Both the position numbers and the translations under genes were made by a program. 64,000 nucleotides of DNA, from assembly GCF_026151205.1 (NCBI RefSeq), contig NC_087078.1, positions 9,502,675 through 9,566,674 on the forward strand. Direction: 5' to 3'. The notes under the pieces are model-generated. The model did not search any database. It saw only the letters and a program-made list of their open reading frames with translations, and was not told the DNA's origin. This DNA is from Bolinopsis microptera. Lineage: Eukaryota; Ctenophora; Tentaculata; Lobata; Bolinopsidae. Positions within the stretch are counted from its first letter, which is position 1. Every line of letters starts with the position of its first letter. Shown in pieces: positions 12,114 through 23,600 of this stretch.

Positions 12114-13150
12114 TTACTTTCCCAACAGATATTCATACATGTCACCTGTGATATCATTAGGATCATGAAATTTCACGCCACCAGGCCCACCACCAAGCTT
12201 AGCATTAAACATTTTAGTAAGCTTATCCAGTTGAGCAGATTGTGGGGTGGGTTTCTTTTCTTGTGCTTTTCTAACTTTCTCATGATGTGAGTGATTCCCT
12301 TGGTGCTTTATAGCCTTATTGAACATACTCCTGACTTCAGTGTGAGTTATGAGCCTATCAAAGAAGAAATCTCTCTGACCAGTTTTGGTCTGTTCAACAC
12401 CATTGACCATGAAGTGATCTTCTGGGGTGGTTCCTGTCTGATTATCACAACAGATCCTCTGATACCGTCCTCCCGTCCCGGCATGTTGACGGGCACAGAG
12501 GGACAGCATTTATCAGCAGACATAGCCGGGAAAACTAAATCTGCAAGACTGTTTACAGTCTCTTTGCTTTCACTGTCGTAATAGATGTACAAGTCTTTAT
12601 ACTTGGCATTTTCAGAACACCATGCCATGCCAACAGGACGTCTCCAACCAAATCTGAAAACACCGTTTATAGAAGATCAAGGTATATAAAAGAAAAATGC
12701 AGCAAAGGAGATGAGTGACTTGATTTCATTATGGATAGAATTGAAATGCAAATTCGGATATATTTCCTAAATCCTGATGAGAAAATCTGCAAAAAGTACA
12801 TCCACTAAAAGTACATAGCATGATGTTTAATTACACTACTATTAACATTCTTACCTTGATTTCAATTCTTGTATCTCTTTATACTCTACGAGTCCCTCCA
12901 GATATGATGTGTATATTGGTATTTCATCAGAACTGATCCCTTTATCGCATGGTCCAATAACAACACAGCTTTGACCTAGATACTCCAATTTTTCAGGTAG
13001 CAAAGAAAATGTACTTGGCTTGTTGACAATTTCAACCTCATATCTGTTACCGATTTCCTTTATAACAACACCCTCCTCTCCATTGAGATCTGCCCTTTTT
13101 ACCAGGCCCTTCACTCTCACATACTCCCCGCGGTTGAATTTCCTCTGCAT
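12114..13150 (-). CDS. Unidentified protein with an N-terminal SH3/KOW-like segment, frame broken in a C run
   Basis: Two exons on the minus strand, 12855-13150 and 12114-12653, join in phase (K-S-R-F-G-W-R-R-P). The start ATG is at 13150-13148. The first ~45 residues contain GEYVRVKGLVKRADLNGEEG and EEGVVIKEIGNRYEVEIV, which look like a small beta-barrel (KOW/SH3-like). The second exon reads well to RGSVVIIRQEPP near 12430 in one frame. It then continues convincingly in another frame as EDHFMVNGVEQTKTGQRDFF, ending EYLLGK at 12114. The switch falls in a CCACCCC run, so a 1-nt deletion (sequencing error or true mutation) is likely. Charged C-terminal half with a Gly-rich patch. I do not recognise the family. 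Confidence 0.6.
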
Positions 13151-14290
13151 ATCTAACAAATTAACATAATTGCATTAATGATGATGCAAGTTGTAAAATA
13201 ATAGGTTATAATTAGCATTTTATCAACAATACATGGACACGTTCATTGAAGTTTGAGGATATTACTAAACAAACAACAAAATAGCGTGCTGAGTGGAGTT
13301 GGGTTAAAAACATATAAGAGATACGATGATTTAACTTGTAGAAGCTTTCAATAAACATGTGTTAATCGTCGTCAGCTGAATGTGATGTTTTTGATTGAAA
13401 TAAATTTTCGTGCACATACAGAATGAATGGTTAATAATTTAATATATATGTAGACCAAGGTCTGTGCACGGGATGCTTCCTGGAAGAATCCAGTTCTTTT
13501 AGCGGGGCACCCTACCTAAAGCCAAATTGAGATATAATAATCATATTCCTAAGAAATAATCAGAAATCGAATACCAATCAAATAATATGATATATAGGAG
13601 TAGTAACCATATTTACTGTGCAAAATGCCCCAACCACATAGTGTAAATTTATATAGAATTCAAATTCCATATCATCATTAAACCTCAATAGTCAATATAA
13701 TAGCCCAAGCAAAATTAAATAACTTCTTATATACCTTACTGTCATACTACAAATTGATTAAACATTTGAAATCTGTTAACCAGAGAATAAATTTCTAAAC
13801 CTAATGCAAGTGAAATAATTTAGATGCAATAATGAATGCCTAATGTGAGTATCATCTGTCAATGTCCTTGTAAAACAGTCTGTACAAGAGATATGAGTAA
13901 CTAATATAGAAGAAAAAACAGGAAGTTGTCGTCTGTTGAAAAATAAATAAAATATCTAGAATATAAATTAGAATATAAAATAACATTCAGTCAATGTGTC
14001 GTCAATAAACTGTACAATTATCAAATGTTAAAACTGGGTGATACAGTCACCAAAAATAAATACTAAGTATGATAAGTTAATAAATTAAATGTGGTCTATA
14101 AAACTACCACTAGGTATAATAGGTCAATAAATTAAAAGTGGTTTATAAAACTACCACTGTGCGAATCCCTTCTCCAGTTAAAACATGTCAGTCATGTGCA
14201 AAATCAATCAGAATGGTAAGGTGGTCAAAAAGGGAATATCCTTTCGACATAAATTATATATGCCTCAGATTTAAAAGAATTAGAAGATAC
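13151..14290. other. non-genic stretch with a relic transposon end
   Basis: AT-rich. At 13231-13270 lies a diverged single copy of the terminal repeat of the 16585-19131 element (ATGGACACGTTCATT, then GTTTGAGGATATT). Around 14090-14160 a short direct repeat (TAAATTAAA(A/T)GTGGT) is seen. No exon supported. Confidence 0.5.
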
Positions 14291-14638
14291 TTAGTTATCG
14301 TCGACTATGATTGCAGTGTAAAATTTGTCATATGAATTGTCGACGGTGTAATTAGGGTCTGTTGTTATAGATGAGAGTAGCTGTTTCTTATACGAATCAC
14401 TTAAGCTTTTAACATCGGGCAGATTTCGTAGATCTGTTGGAACATTATTCCAACATTTTGCCCCCAAGTATTGAAAGTTTTTATGTGATGTTGATCTATT
14501 AACATATAGGTTGCAGCTTTCGCCGCTCCTACTACCTCCTGATATGTAACTAAATTTGTTCATAAAGTTTGTAGGACAATTGTCATGGATGATTCTAAAC
14601 ATATAATTTGACAGATGGAGTTGTCGTCTAAGATGGAG

Positions 14639-15803
14639 CCCAGCTCAAGATTTATGCGAGATTGCGAGCCGGACTCATCGCACAAAATTTGTAAATAAAT
14701 GAAGAAACAGAAAAAGTTTAACTTAAAAGTTGAGGTAATTAGGAACTTAACATGTATTTTATACTCTTAACGTGTATTTTATCACTTGTTTGTAGCGTGA
14801 AAACTTCGACGTAACGCGCGCGAGATTTTTGCCAGATTTTTGCGAGTTTCGTTAAAATCTCATAGCTAGGCTCACGATATCGTGAGATTCTCCGCGAGAT
14901 TTCGGCACCCTCTTTCAGCACTACATATTCAGTCGCGCGCTTGCATTTTCATCGCTTTTCAGCGTGTTTATTCACTGTACTGTCTAAGTCTTAAAGGATA
15001 CTAGTTGTTATAAGATCAAGATTCACAGTGGTTACTATAGTTACCATGGTTACCATTAAAGGAGGTACTATTCCTGGCTACAGTCTACTCAATCTTTCTC
15101 AGAATATACTTGATACTGCCATAGGCATAGTGAATTAAAAGTTTGAGAAAGGGTCTCTTCAACTGGAGAACTGACTTATTAATCCTAGCATGTAATTAAC
15201 TCTGGATCCTCATCACATTGATTCCATTCTAAATTCTAGCCATAAACAAAACAAACATTACCAGATAACTCCGTTTACAATAATTTGACATGTTCCAGTG
15301 TGAACGAGGCCTTCCCCGGACAAATCCTTAAATGCCAGTCTTCTCTTGATCTTAGTTCTCTAGATGAAGTACGAACAGTATAATCTATCGGATAACGTAT
15401 ATAACAAGGTGCTCTGATGATAATTTTAGTAAAATAATTAATAATTGCCAAAAGAATGACTGCTGACGAGACTCGAACCCGAATCAACTGCTTGTCGAGC
15501 GCGCCCTAAACCATCGGGCTAAGTGAGGCTCACCATCATTTACAATATGTAACATAATATAATTCATAAAAATACGCACGTAAATTTTTCGTTATTTATG
15601 GATCCAATAACAGTGACATACTTTTCGCTTACAAAGGGACTCGTGAAATCTTTTTGAATAGAAAATAATTAGTGGGGCAAGAAATCTTGCAGGCTGGAGG
15701 GGGGGTGGGGAGTACATTTCGCCACTGCATGTGACACGTGAAAATCGCACTTCTAGTGTCAAAATCCAATCTCATCGCACTTTTTTTAGAATCTTGATAG
15801 GGG
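14639..15803. mobile_element. 1165-bp insertion with 8-bp target duplication (hAT-like, non-autonomous)
   Basis: The host LINE reads AGATGGAG at 14631-14638 and the same 8 bp again at 15804-15811. Removing one copy and the DNA between restores the LINE alignment. The ends share CCCAGCTCAAGATT (left) and CCCCTATCAAGATT (right, reverse complement), which are weak terminal inverted repeats. An 8-bp duplication is what hAT transposases make. No transposase is present. Inside are a 16-bp palindrome CTCACGATATCGTGAG near 14870 and a tRNA-like B box near 15470. Confidence 0.7.
15462..15537 (-). other. tRNA-like segment (A and B box) inside the insertion
   Basis: The reverse strand reads TTAGCCCGATGGTTTAGGGC and, about 30 bp later, GGGTTCGAGTCTCGTC. 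These resemble the internal A and B boxes of RNA polymerase III tRNA promoters. The acceptor and anticodon stems do not pair well, so this is probably a decayed tRNA or a tRNA-derived SINE head and not a working tRNA gene. Confidence 0.4.
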
Positions 15804-16584
15804 AGATGGAGTGGTAACCATTTCATGTCTCTATAAACATTAAGGCTGCTCTCTGTTTGTGGAACGTTGAGAGCTATTTTGGCTACCTTTTTGTACAGAG
15901 TGTCAAGTTCAGCAAGTTTTGTCTTGCCAGCTCTACAATAGATCGTGTCTAAATAATCGAATTGTGGCAACATGAGTGCATTGGCAAACATTTTCCTATA
16001 TTTAATGGGTAGCAGTGCTTTGCTTCTATACATGGCACCAATTCTCTTCATGACCTTCCTAATAATATAATCTACATGGCTTTTGAAGCTTAATTTACTA
16101 TCTAGAATGAGGCCAAGATATTTGTCTCTTTGCACTCCTTGATTGTGAAAGTTACCTCATTACATTCAATGGTTAATTCATCATGTTGATTAACAGAATC
16201 AAACAATAGGAATTCAGTCTTCTTTTCATTGAGTGATAATTTATTAACACTGAGCCATTTAAAGATTGTCATAAGTTCTATTTTTATGTTTATAAATGTG
16301 CTTCTGCAGGTTTGATCAAAGAATAGTGCACCATCATCTGCAAATAGAAAGGGCTTAGACAGGTTACAGGCATAAATGATGTCATTTATGAAGATACTAA
16401 ATAATATAAGCCCAATGATGCTTCCTTGTGGTACACCACTCAGAACTTCTAAAAATGAGCTTATTTTGCCATTGATCCTTGTGCATTGATATCTACAAGA
16501 TAAGAAGTTCTTAAACCAGGTTAAAGCAATGCCACCAATTCCATAATGCTGGTGGACAATGCTTATATGTGGTGGACAATGCTT

Positions 16585-19131
16585 ATATGGACACGTTCAT
16601 TTGAGTTTGAGGATATTGGTAAACAAAAATAATAGCGTTTTTGACGATAGTGGCTTAATTTTGACATCTATTAACCTAGCACGTTCAGAAGTTCTGAACA
16701 TTAGCCGCGTAACCCATACTCCCATATGCACTGCTCAGAAAGAAAATCTATTGTTGTTAGGCACTGTAATGGTTCAAATGTCACATTTTGTGTGACTTAG
16801 TTAACTGCAGTTGTCTAATTATCATTCCTTGGTCTGGAACATAGTAGATTAGGTCAATCTAACAATTATGATACAACATTGGTTAAAGGGCACGGATCGA
16901 ACGGTTACAAGGCAATATTTAGGTAACTTTGTCACACTCAGAATACCATACCTCTATTCTACTGTGAGGTGTCCTCAAAACCCTTTTTACTCATTATTTG
17001 ATGGTTGATCTACCAAGTACGGAGTACCAATCATAGCCTTAAAATATGTTGCTTTGAATAGTAAGCTAATACAGGCACTTGGTTATTGGGAAATGAGGTT
17101 AATTCTGTCACAATATATGGAATTTAAAATTTTGGGCGAATTATTTATATCTGATTTTGGTTTGAAAGGCGGGAAAACTTTACATGATGACAATGTAGTT
17201 GATGCAAGTTAAGATCAGTTGATGTTTACATTGTCACAAAAAATTAAACGAAATCGTAAATAGGTTAAAAACAATGATTATATAATGAAATAGTCTCTTA
17301 TAATAAGTAATAACTCTTATAATAACTGATGTGACAAAGTAAACATGTCTTGCCCCTATTTTGAAGATCTATATATTCTATAACTCTATTAGAATTTAAC
17401 ATTCTTTCAGAAAAAATTGGTAGAATATTGTCCAGAACATCAGAGCTCAAGTTTAACAATTTTGGGTTAAATTTGTCAAAGTCACTAAAAATGTGACAAA
17501 ATTAACTTTTCCTGCCCCAACAATTTCAAGATAGTGTGTAAAAATTAGCATAGGCTGCCTTATTACCTAAATAAATCAATCCAAACTACAAAAAAATATA
17601 TGTTAATGTGATGACGATTACCTAACTGTAATAATAACTGATGTGACAAAGTAAACATGTCTTGCCCCTATTTTGAAGATCTATAACTGTATTAGAATTC
17701 AACATTCTTTCAGAAACGATTGGTAGAATATTGTCCAGAACATCAGAGCTCGAGTTTAACAATTTCAGGTTAAATTTGTCAAAGTCACTAAAAATGTGAC
17801 AAAATTAACTTTTCCTGCCCCAACAATTTCAAGACAGTGTGTAAAAATTAGCATAGGCTGCTTTATTACCTAAATAAATCAATCCAAACTACAAAAAAAT
17901 ATATTTTAATGTGATGACGATTACCTAACTCTAATAATAACTGATGTGACAAAGTAAACATGTCTTGCCCTTATTTTGAAGATCTATAACTGTATTAGAA
18001 TTCAACATTCTTTCAGAAACGATTGTTAGAATGTTGTCCAGAACATCAGAGCTCAAGTTTAACAATTTTAGATTAATTTGTCAAAGACACTGAACATGTG
18101 ACAAAATTAACTTTTCCTGCCCCAACAATATCAAGATAGTGTGTTAAAATTGGCATAGGAATTAGGATGCTTTATTGCCTATATTTATTGATCCATACTA
18201 CGAAAAAGATCGGTTAATCTGATAACGATTACCTAACTCTTATAATAACTGATGTGACAAAGTAAACATGTCTTGCCCCTATTTTGAAGAACTATACCTC
18301 TATTAGAATACTATGTAATTTTATCATCAAAAAAATGTCGATAAACTAGTTATTTTGCCAGCAAGGAGCTGACAGAGTTATGATAATTTTTTGTGACGAA
18401 ATTACCCTATTTTTGACCATGTTGTGGTAGATTAATTGTGACACTGTTAACATATTACCACACGTTAATGATTTATGTGACTGGTGCATGGTACTAGCAG
18501 TGTTGTTTGATCCATAGTACGTAATACAAAGGGTTTAAGCGGGTATATCATTATTTGTTCAATTTCACACATGTTCAGATATCATCAAGATTATGTGACA
18601 AAGTAAACTTGTCTGTGCCTTCTGTGTTTTAATTCCTTGCGACTATATGATATAATAACAATTCCTAGCACTTCCAGGCCATTAACTAAACCTACACTAC
18701 TCAGCATTGCTTATCAGGGTTCCCTAAACATTGTTCACATATTTTCTTAAATGTGTGACAGATTAAACCTGAGTGCACCATCTAACGAAAAAAAGTCGTC
18801 AAATATGTAGGTAATGGTCATATGTACACATCCAATCAACTGGACACTCAAAATTTTGGTCAAAAACGGCAGCAAGGGGTCCATATTTACTCTGTCACAT
18901 GTTTATAGTGTGACAATGTAACCATTTCCGTGCCGGCCGTATTTAAGCGATATCTTATCACCTGATTAAGATATCGTTATGTGACAAAGTTAGCCTAGAG
19001 GATGAGACGATTATCCTAACCATCAAGGGTTTGTGTAATTTCATAGTGTGACAAAGTCAACTACACTGTGCCTTTTAATAGGGTCACTTATATTTACCAA
19101 TATCCTCAAACTCAAATGAACGTGTCCATAT
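16585..19131. mobile_element. 2547-bp non-autonomous DNA transposon with perfect 39-bp TIRs
   Basis: The left end 16585-16623 begins ATATGGACACGTTCATTT and is repeated, inverted and without mismatch, at 19093-19131. The interior has no transposase-like ORF. It is rich in the motif TGTGACAAAGTTAAC and its relatives in both orientations, and carries a 305-bp tandem array (17317-18300). The left end abuts the truncated LINE and a 19-bp direct duplication (TGGTGGACAATGCTTATAT, twice at 16550-16588). A relic end of the same family lies at 13231. The superfamily is undetermined; a TA target is possible. Confidence 0.8.
17317..18300. repeat. four tandem copies of a ~305-bp unit
   Basis: The marker ACTGATGTGACAAAGTAAAC followed by ATGTCTTGCCCCTATTTTG recurs at about 17325, 17638, 17940 and 18248 (spacing 303-313 bp). 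Three units are nearly complete and the fourth decays after about 60 bp. Each unit carries at least one TGTGACAAAATTAAC and one inverted TTTGTCA element. Confidence 0.85.
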
Positions 19132-20364
19132 GTGATTGAGTGGTGTCAGGGATGGAGGGTGGGGGAGGTGTGGGTGGGAAAGTGAAAAATAGCGTGTTCG
19201 ACGATAGTGGCTCAATTATGGCATCCATTAATGTAGCGTGTTCTGAAGTTCTGAACATTAGGAAAACAAATTTAGGAAACTAAATTTAAATTTTGGTATT
19301 TATTAATAACAATCAAAACATATCATTTCATAAAAATAAAGCTGCGCGTTGGTTGACTGCCTCAGTAAGGTGAATAATATAAGCTCGAAGGTGCCCTGCG
19401 AATTTACAGAACCTCATGCGGCGATCACATGATCATGAGGACCTGTGAGCGCCAAATTTAATTTAAAGTTTTCTAGAAATCATACATCACTACGAGTTAC
19501 TCATGCTTTTTTAATTTTTATAGGAGTGTAGATTGTCAGGTATTTCACTCATTCATACTTAGTCGGTTTAAAGCTGTTATATTTATGTTTAGAACTCACT
19601 ATTGTTTAAACTAGCCACGTGACCCATACTCCCATATGCAATGCACTGCTCAGAACGAAAATTAATTGTTGTTAAGGCTGCGCTCTGCCTGTCATTCCCC
19701 CGAATGTTTATGAACATGATAGCCTGAGGTCCCCAGGTAAAGGACACCTTGCAATTGCAATTTGAACTATTGACTGCTATTATACTGCACGGCTGAGATC
19801 GTACACGTGTGGTGTCTTGTTTCACCCATGTTACAAGTTTTTGTTTGCTATCACCTGTGAAGTGTGACACATTACATACATGAGGCCCTGTGTGTAGTGT
19901 AATCGGTAGTTTGGAGGAAGCTTGGGCCGGCCCCAACTCCCCCTCCCCTCCCCAGTCCGTTGAGTTTAATTCTACTAAGTTACCGAAATGTGACGAAATT
20001 TGCTTTTCATGCTATGCCATAATATGTAGCAGTAAAAATTCAATGTGATGAAAAATTTAATTGGCATGCGAAAAAAATCATCTAACCTCTAACTTATATT
20101 ATATTATGCAATGACTGATGATGCGTTACTGCGCCGCGCCGCGCACTCAATTATGCTTCTCGCAATTATGCTTCTCGCTAGATCGGTGAAATGCGCTACT
20201 CTGCCTCGCCGAGCTGCGATGAATTGAAATCGTCAATTAAGGCCTAAATTTCCCCAAACATTATTATGCTTTTGAAATTTTGGCTCTAGTAACTAATAAA
20301 TGTGACATGTAACTTAATTGAAGGATTAAGATTGAATAGACCTTACCTGAGGACCCCAGGCTTT

Positions 20365-20369
<5 letters not shown>
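19132..20369. repeat. patchwork of repeat-family fragments
   Basis: 19185-19270 repeats material also found at 16625-16715 (AGCGTGTTCGACGATAGTGG, then TTCTGAAGTTCTGAACATTA). 19605-19670 repeats 16705-16770 (CCCATACTCCCATATGCA). 19735-19905 is present inverted at about 46925-47090 (ACACGTGT, GATCGTACACG). 20110-20240 is the first copy of the GC-rich unit described at 26515. No coding exon is supported. TGTGAC motifs continue at 19989 and 20297. Confidence 0.65.
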
Positions 20370-20434
<65 letters not shown>

Positions 20435-20650
20435 TTTAGAGAGGCTGGGCCAAGATAGCCCACGAGAGGATAGCATTGAGATGCTCTGCCTACCTCTGGG
20501 GTGTGGCAACCTTGGGGAAGGTTGCCGGTGAAATCAGAGTGATTGGTGGAGGATGGTGTAAGATGTTATTATATGAGTCAAAATGATACGCTTAATGCCA
20601 GCTGGGTTTGTAAAAGTTAAACGAGACGAGACAGCATATGAAATAATACT

Positions 20651-23600
20651 TTAAGTCACCCCGGTCTGATCCAGCTCCTCCGGCACAATTAAGCGTTTGG
20701 TGCGGTTTGCGAAATTGACAATTGTGGTGATGTGTTGGTTGTCGAATATGTCATTGACAGAGAGGTAGTAGTCCTGGAAATATTGACCTCTAATTTGGGC
20801 AATAGCCGGACACTGTCCAAGAAAGTGTGAGACAGTTTCCTCTCCGTCGCCGCACATAGGACAAGCACTGGTGTTTGATTTGCAAATGGTGTGAAGGTGT
20901 TTGTTTAAGCCGCAGTGACCCGTGATGAGGTGAACTGCAGTTCTGTAATCTTGTCTGTTTTTGCTGAGTGTAGTGTTGAGGTTTTTGATGATTTTGGCAT
21001 GCTTGTGGCCGAGTGTCAGTTTGGTGTGTCTGGGACCGTCAGTTAACCAAGTTTCCTGATTCAGTCTGTTGACTTTGTTGTCGATTTGACGCTTGATGTA
21101 GGATTGAGGAATTGGACACTTCAAAGTGGATTCACTGATTGTACCAAGCTTGGCCAGCTCATCTGCTTTTTCGTTCCCCCACAATCCGATGTGTGCTGCA
21201 ATCCATCGTATCTCTAGCGTGTTGTTGGATCCGAGTGCATTAAGAGAGTCGTAACAGTCTCTTGTAGTTCTACTCCGCGTTGAAAGCGCAGAGATAGCTT
21301 GTATAGATGAGAGACTGTCAGACCATATGATGATGTGTGTGTTGGTATAGGTAGAGAGATATTTGCAAGCTTCAATGATGGCGGTGAGCTCTGTTTGGTA
21401 AACAGTGCAATAATCAGGGAGCTTGAATGATCTTTCTTCAAGGGTGGTGTTATTGTTGTCAGTTGTGATGATATAGCCAGCCCCGCATCCTGAGTCAGTG
21501 AGTGACCCGTCAGTGTAGCAGGTGATCGTTTCACTGGTAATGTTGTCAATGGTGTTTTGAAGTGAATTTCTATATTCAGTGTTATCGGCTCCAGGAGTTG
21601 TGACGGTGAAGTGCCGTCCCAGCATCATGGTTGGTGTTGTTAGGTCTCTCGTTGCTCTAGGTGGGATAATGAGGTCTGCCATGAATTGTTTGTTGATAGT
21701 GGTATGATTTTTGATAGTTCCCTTCCTGAAGGCGATAGTTTCAAGAGTGAGGCTGCCATAAGCTTGTAGCCTGGCCGCACCCTTTGCTGCTTCGCCTTGC
21801 AGGAACAGTATGATGTCAGAAGTGTCGGTGAGGTGATTCAATGCGATAAAAGGTGTGCTTGGCATGGCACCAGACATCATTCTGAGTGCCAATGCCTGCA
21901 CACGTTTGAGTTTCTTCGCGTTATAGTCCGTTTGAGTGGCCCTGATCCATATACTACAGCAGTAGGATAGGATTGGACGGATGACAGCCGTGTACATCCA
22001 TTTGCATGTTTTAGGGCTCATACCCCATGTGGGGCCGACAGCTCTTCGACATTGCATGAGGGATGCCGTGGCTTTTTTGGTGGTGTTGATGATATGTTCA
22101 TTGAAATTGAGTTTGCTGTCCAAGGTGACTCCTAGAAATTTAGCAGACTTGGAAAGACCTATAATGTTGTTGCCAACTGTTATAGGTCTTAGAGTCCACT
22201 TACTATTCCAGGTAAACATGACTATCTGAGTTTTAAGGGCGCTAATAGATAGCTCTTTGGTTCTGCACCAATTTTCTATCGTTTTAATAGTTTTGCATGT
22301 TCGGTCCCAGATGATGTCTAAATCATCCCCTTCCGCTAGAGACAACAGATCATCCGCAAAGGCTTGCAGGTAACCCGGGATGTCTTTTGCGGTAAAGGAA
22401 AGGAGATTGTCGACTACCAGATTCCAGAGAAAAGGAGAGAGAATGCCTCCTTGGGGGCAACCTCGCCTGATCCGTACCCTTCTCGACTTATCCTTATGAT
22501 TTAGTGTGATGAATCGATTGGTTACCATGTTGATGATCCACTGTGCAGTAGCCAAGTCCACTTTCGTAGCCTTGACTGCTTCAGAGATAGCCTTGAACGA
22601 GACATTGTCGAAGGCACCCTCTATATCTAGAAAGACACCTAGGACATATCCTTTCTTGGCTATTCTGCGCTCAATGGTGTGAGTAACTTTATGAAGTGCC
22701 GCTTCTGTGGAGCAGCCCTTCTTAAAGCCGAATTGTCGTTTGTTGATATCATTAGCTATGTTGAGGTCATGTTGCATATGCCATAAGATCACTTTCTCCT
22801 GCAACTTTAACATCACGGGCGAAAGAGTGATCGTTCGAAATGACTTAGCTTTGTTGTAGTCGGTTTTTCCAGGCTTAGGGAGAAAGATTCCAAGAGAGTC
22901 CCTCCACAAAGTTGGGATGTGTTGCGTTTCATGGTTTTTTGTCATAATGTTTTTTGTTATGTCTTTGATATGAGCCCAGGCTTTCTGGAATATGATAGGT
23001 TTTAGAGTGTCAGGTCCTGCAGCCTTCAAGGGATCGAAGGATAGGAGAGCCTTTTCGATTCTTTCAGGGCTGTAGATTTTGTCTAGTAAGTCTGTGGAGA
23101 TCGGTAAGGGGCAGAGAGGCGGAACTGGCGGATCAGTAACACTCTCCTTGAAGTGGGTTTGTGTCATGACCTCCAGTGTCTCCTCTGCGTTTATGGTGAG
23201 TTCGCCATTTGGTTTATAAACGGCTTCAAGTTTGTTATTGGTGTCAGTACAGGTTTTCAGAATCTTGTTCATCCTTCCAGATTCCTTAACCGATTCTGTG
23301 TCTGCGCAGAATTTCCGCCACGCATTGCGCTGGGAGTTGGACAGGATCTTGTTGTATTGCTTGTTGCTTTCTCTAAGAGCGAGCCACGAAGCATCAGTTT
23401 TGGTTCGACGAGCTGTGATGAGTTTGCGTCTTATACCCCTCTGTGCTTCCTCAACTTCTCGAGTTAGCCAGGGTGGTTTTCTGACAGCGCTGGAGATGTA
23501 AGTAATGGGACATGCCTCCTCGAAGGCAGCTCGGAGAGTAGTATTAATGGTGTTAACTTTGTGATCAATGTCGTGTGGTGTGTTAACGCAGGTGTTGTGG

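Larger units (their letters stand above)
14291..16570 (-). pseudogene. dead non-LTR retrotransposon (CR1/Jockey-type reverse transcriptase), split by an insertion
   Basis: Minus-strand remnants of one LINE ORF2. From 16570 down to about 16145 the reading contains SGVPQGSIIG (RT motif B region) and PFLFADDGALFFD (catalytic F-A-D-D). It then changes frame near 16140 and continues KYLGLILDSKLSFKSHV to MKWLPLHL at 15811. The LINE resumes at 14638 with HLRRQLHLSNYMFRI and ends with FQYLGAKCWNNVPTDLRNLP, the typical tail of CR1/Jockey-like ORF2 proteins. The endonuclease and the start are absent. The frameshift and the 1165-bp insertion (14639-15803) make it non-functional. It is truncated on its 5' side next to the TIR element at 16585. 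Confidence 0.85.
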
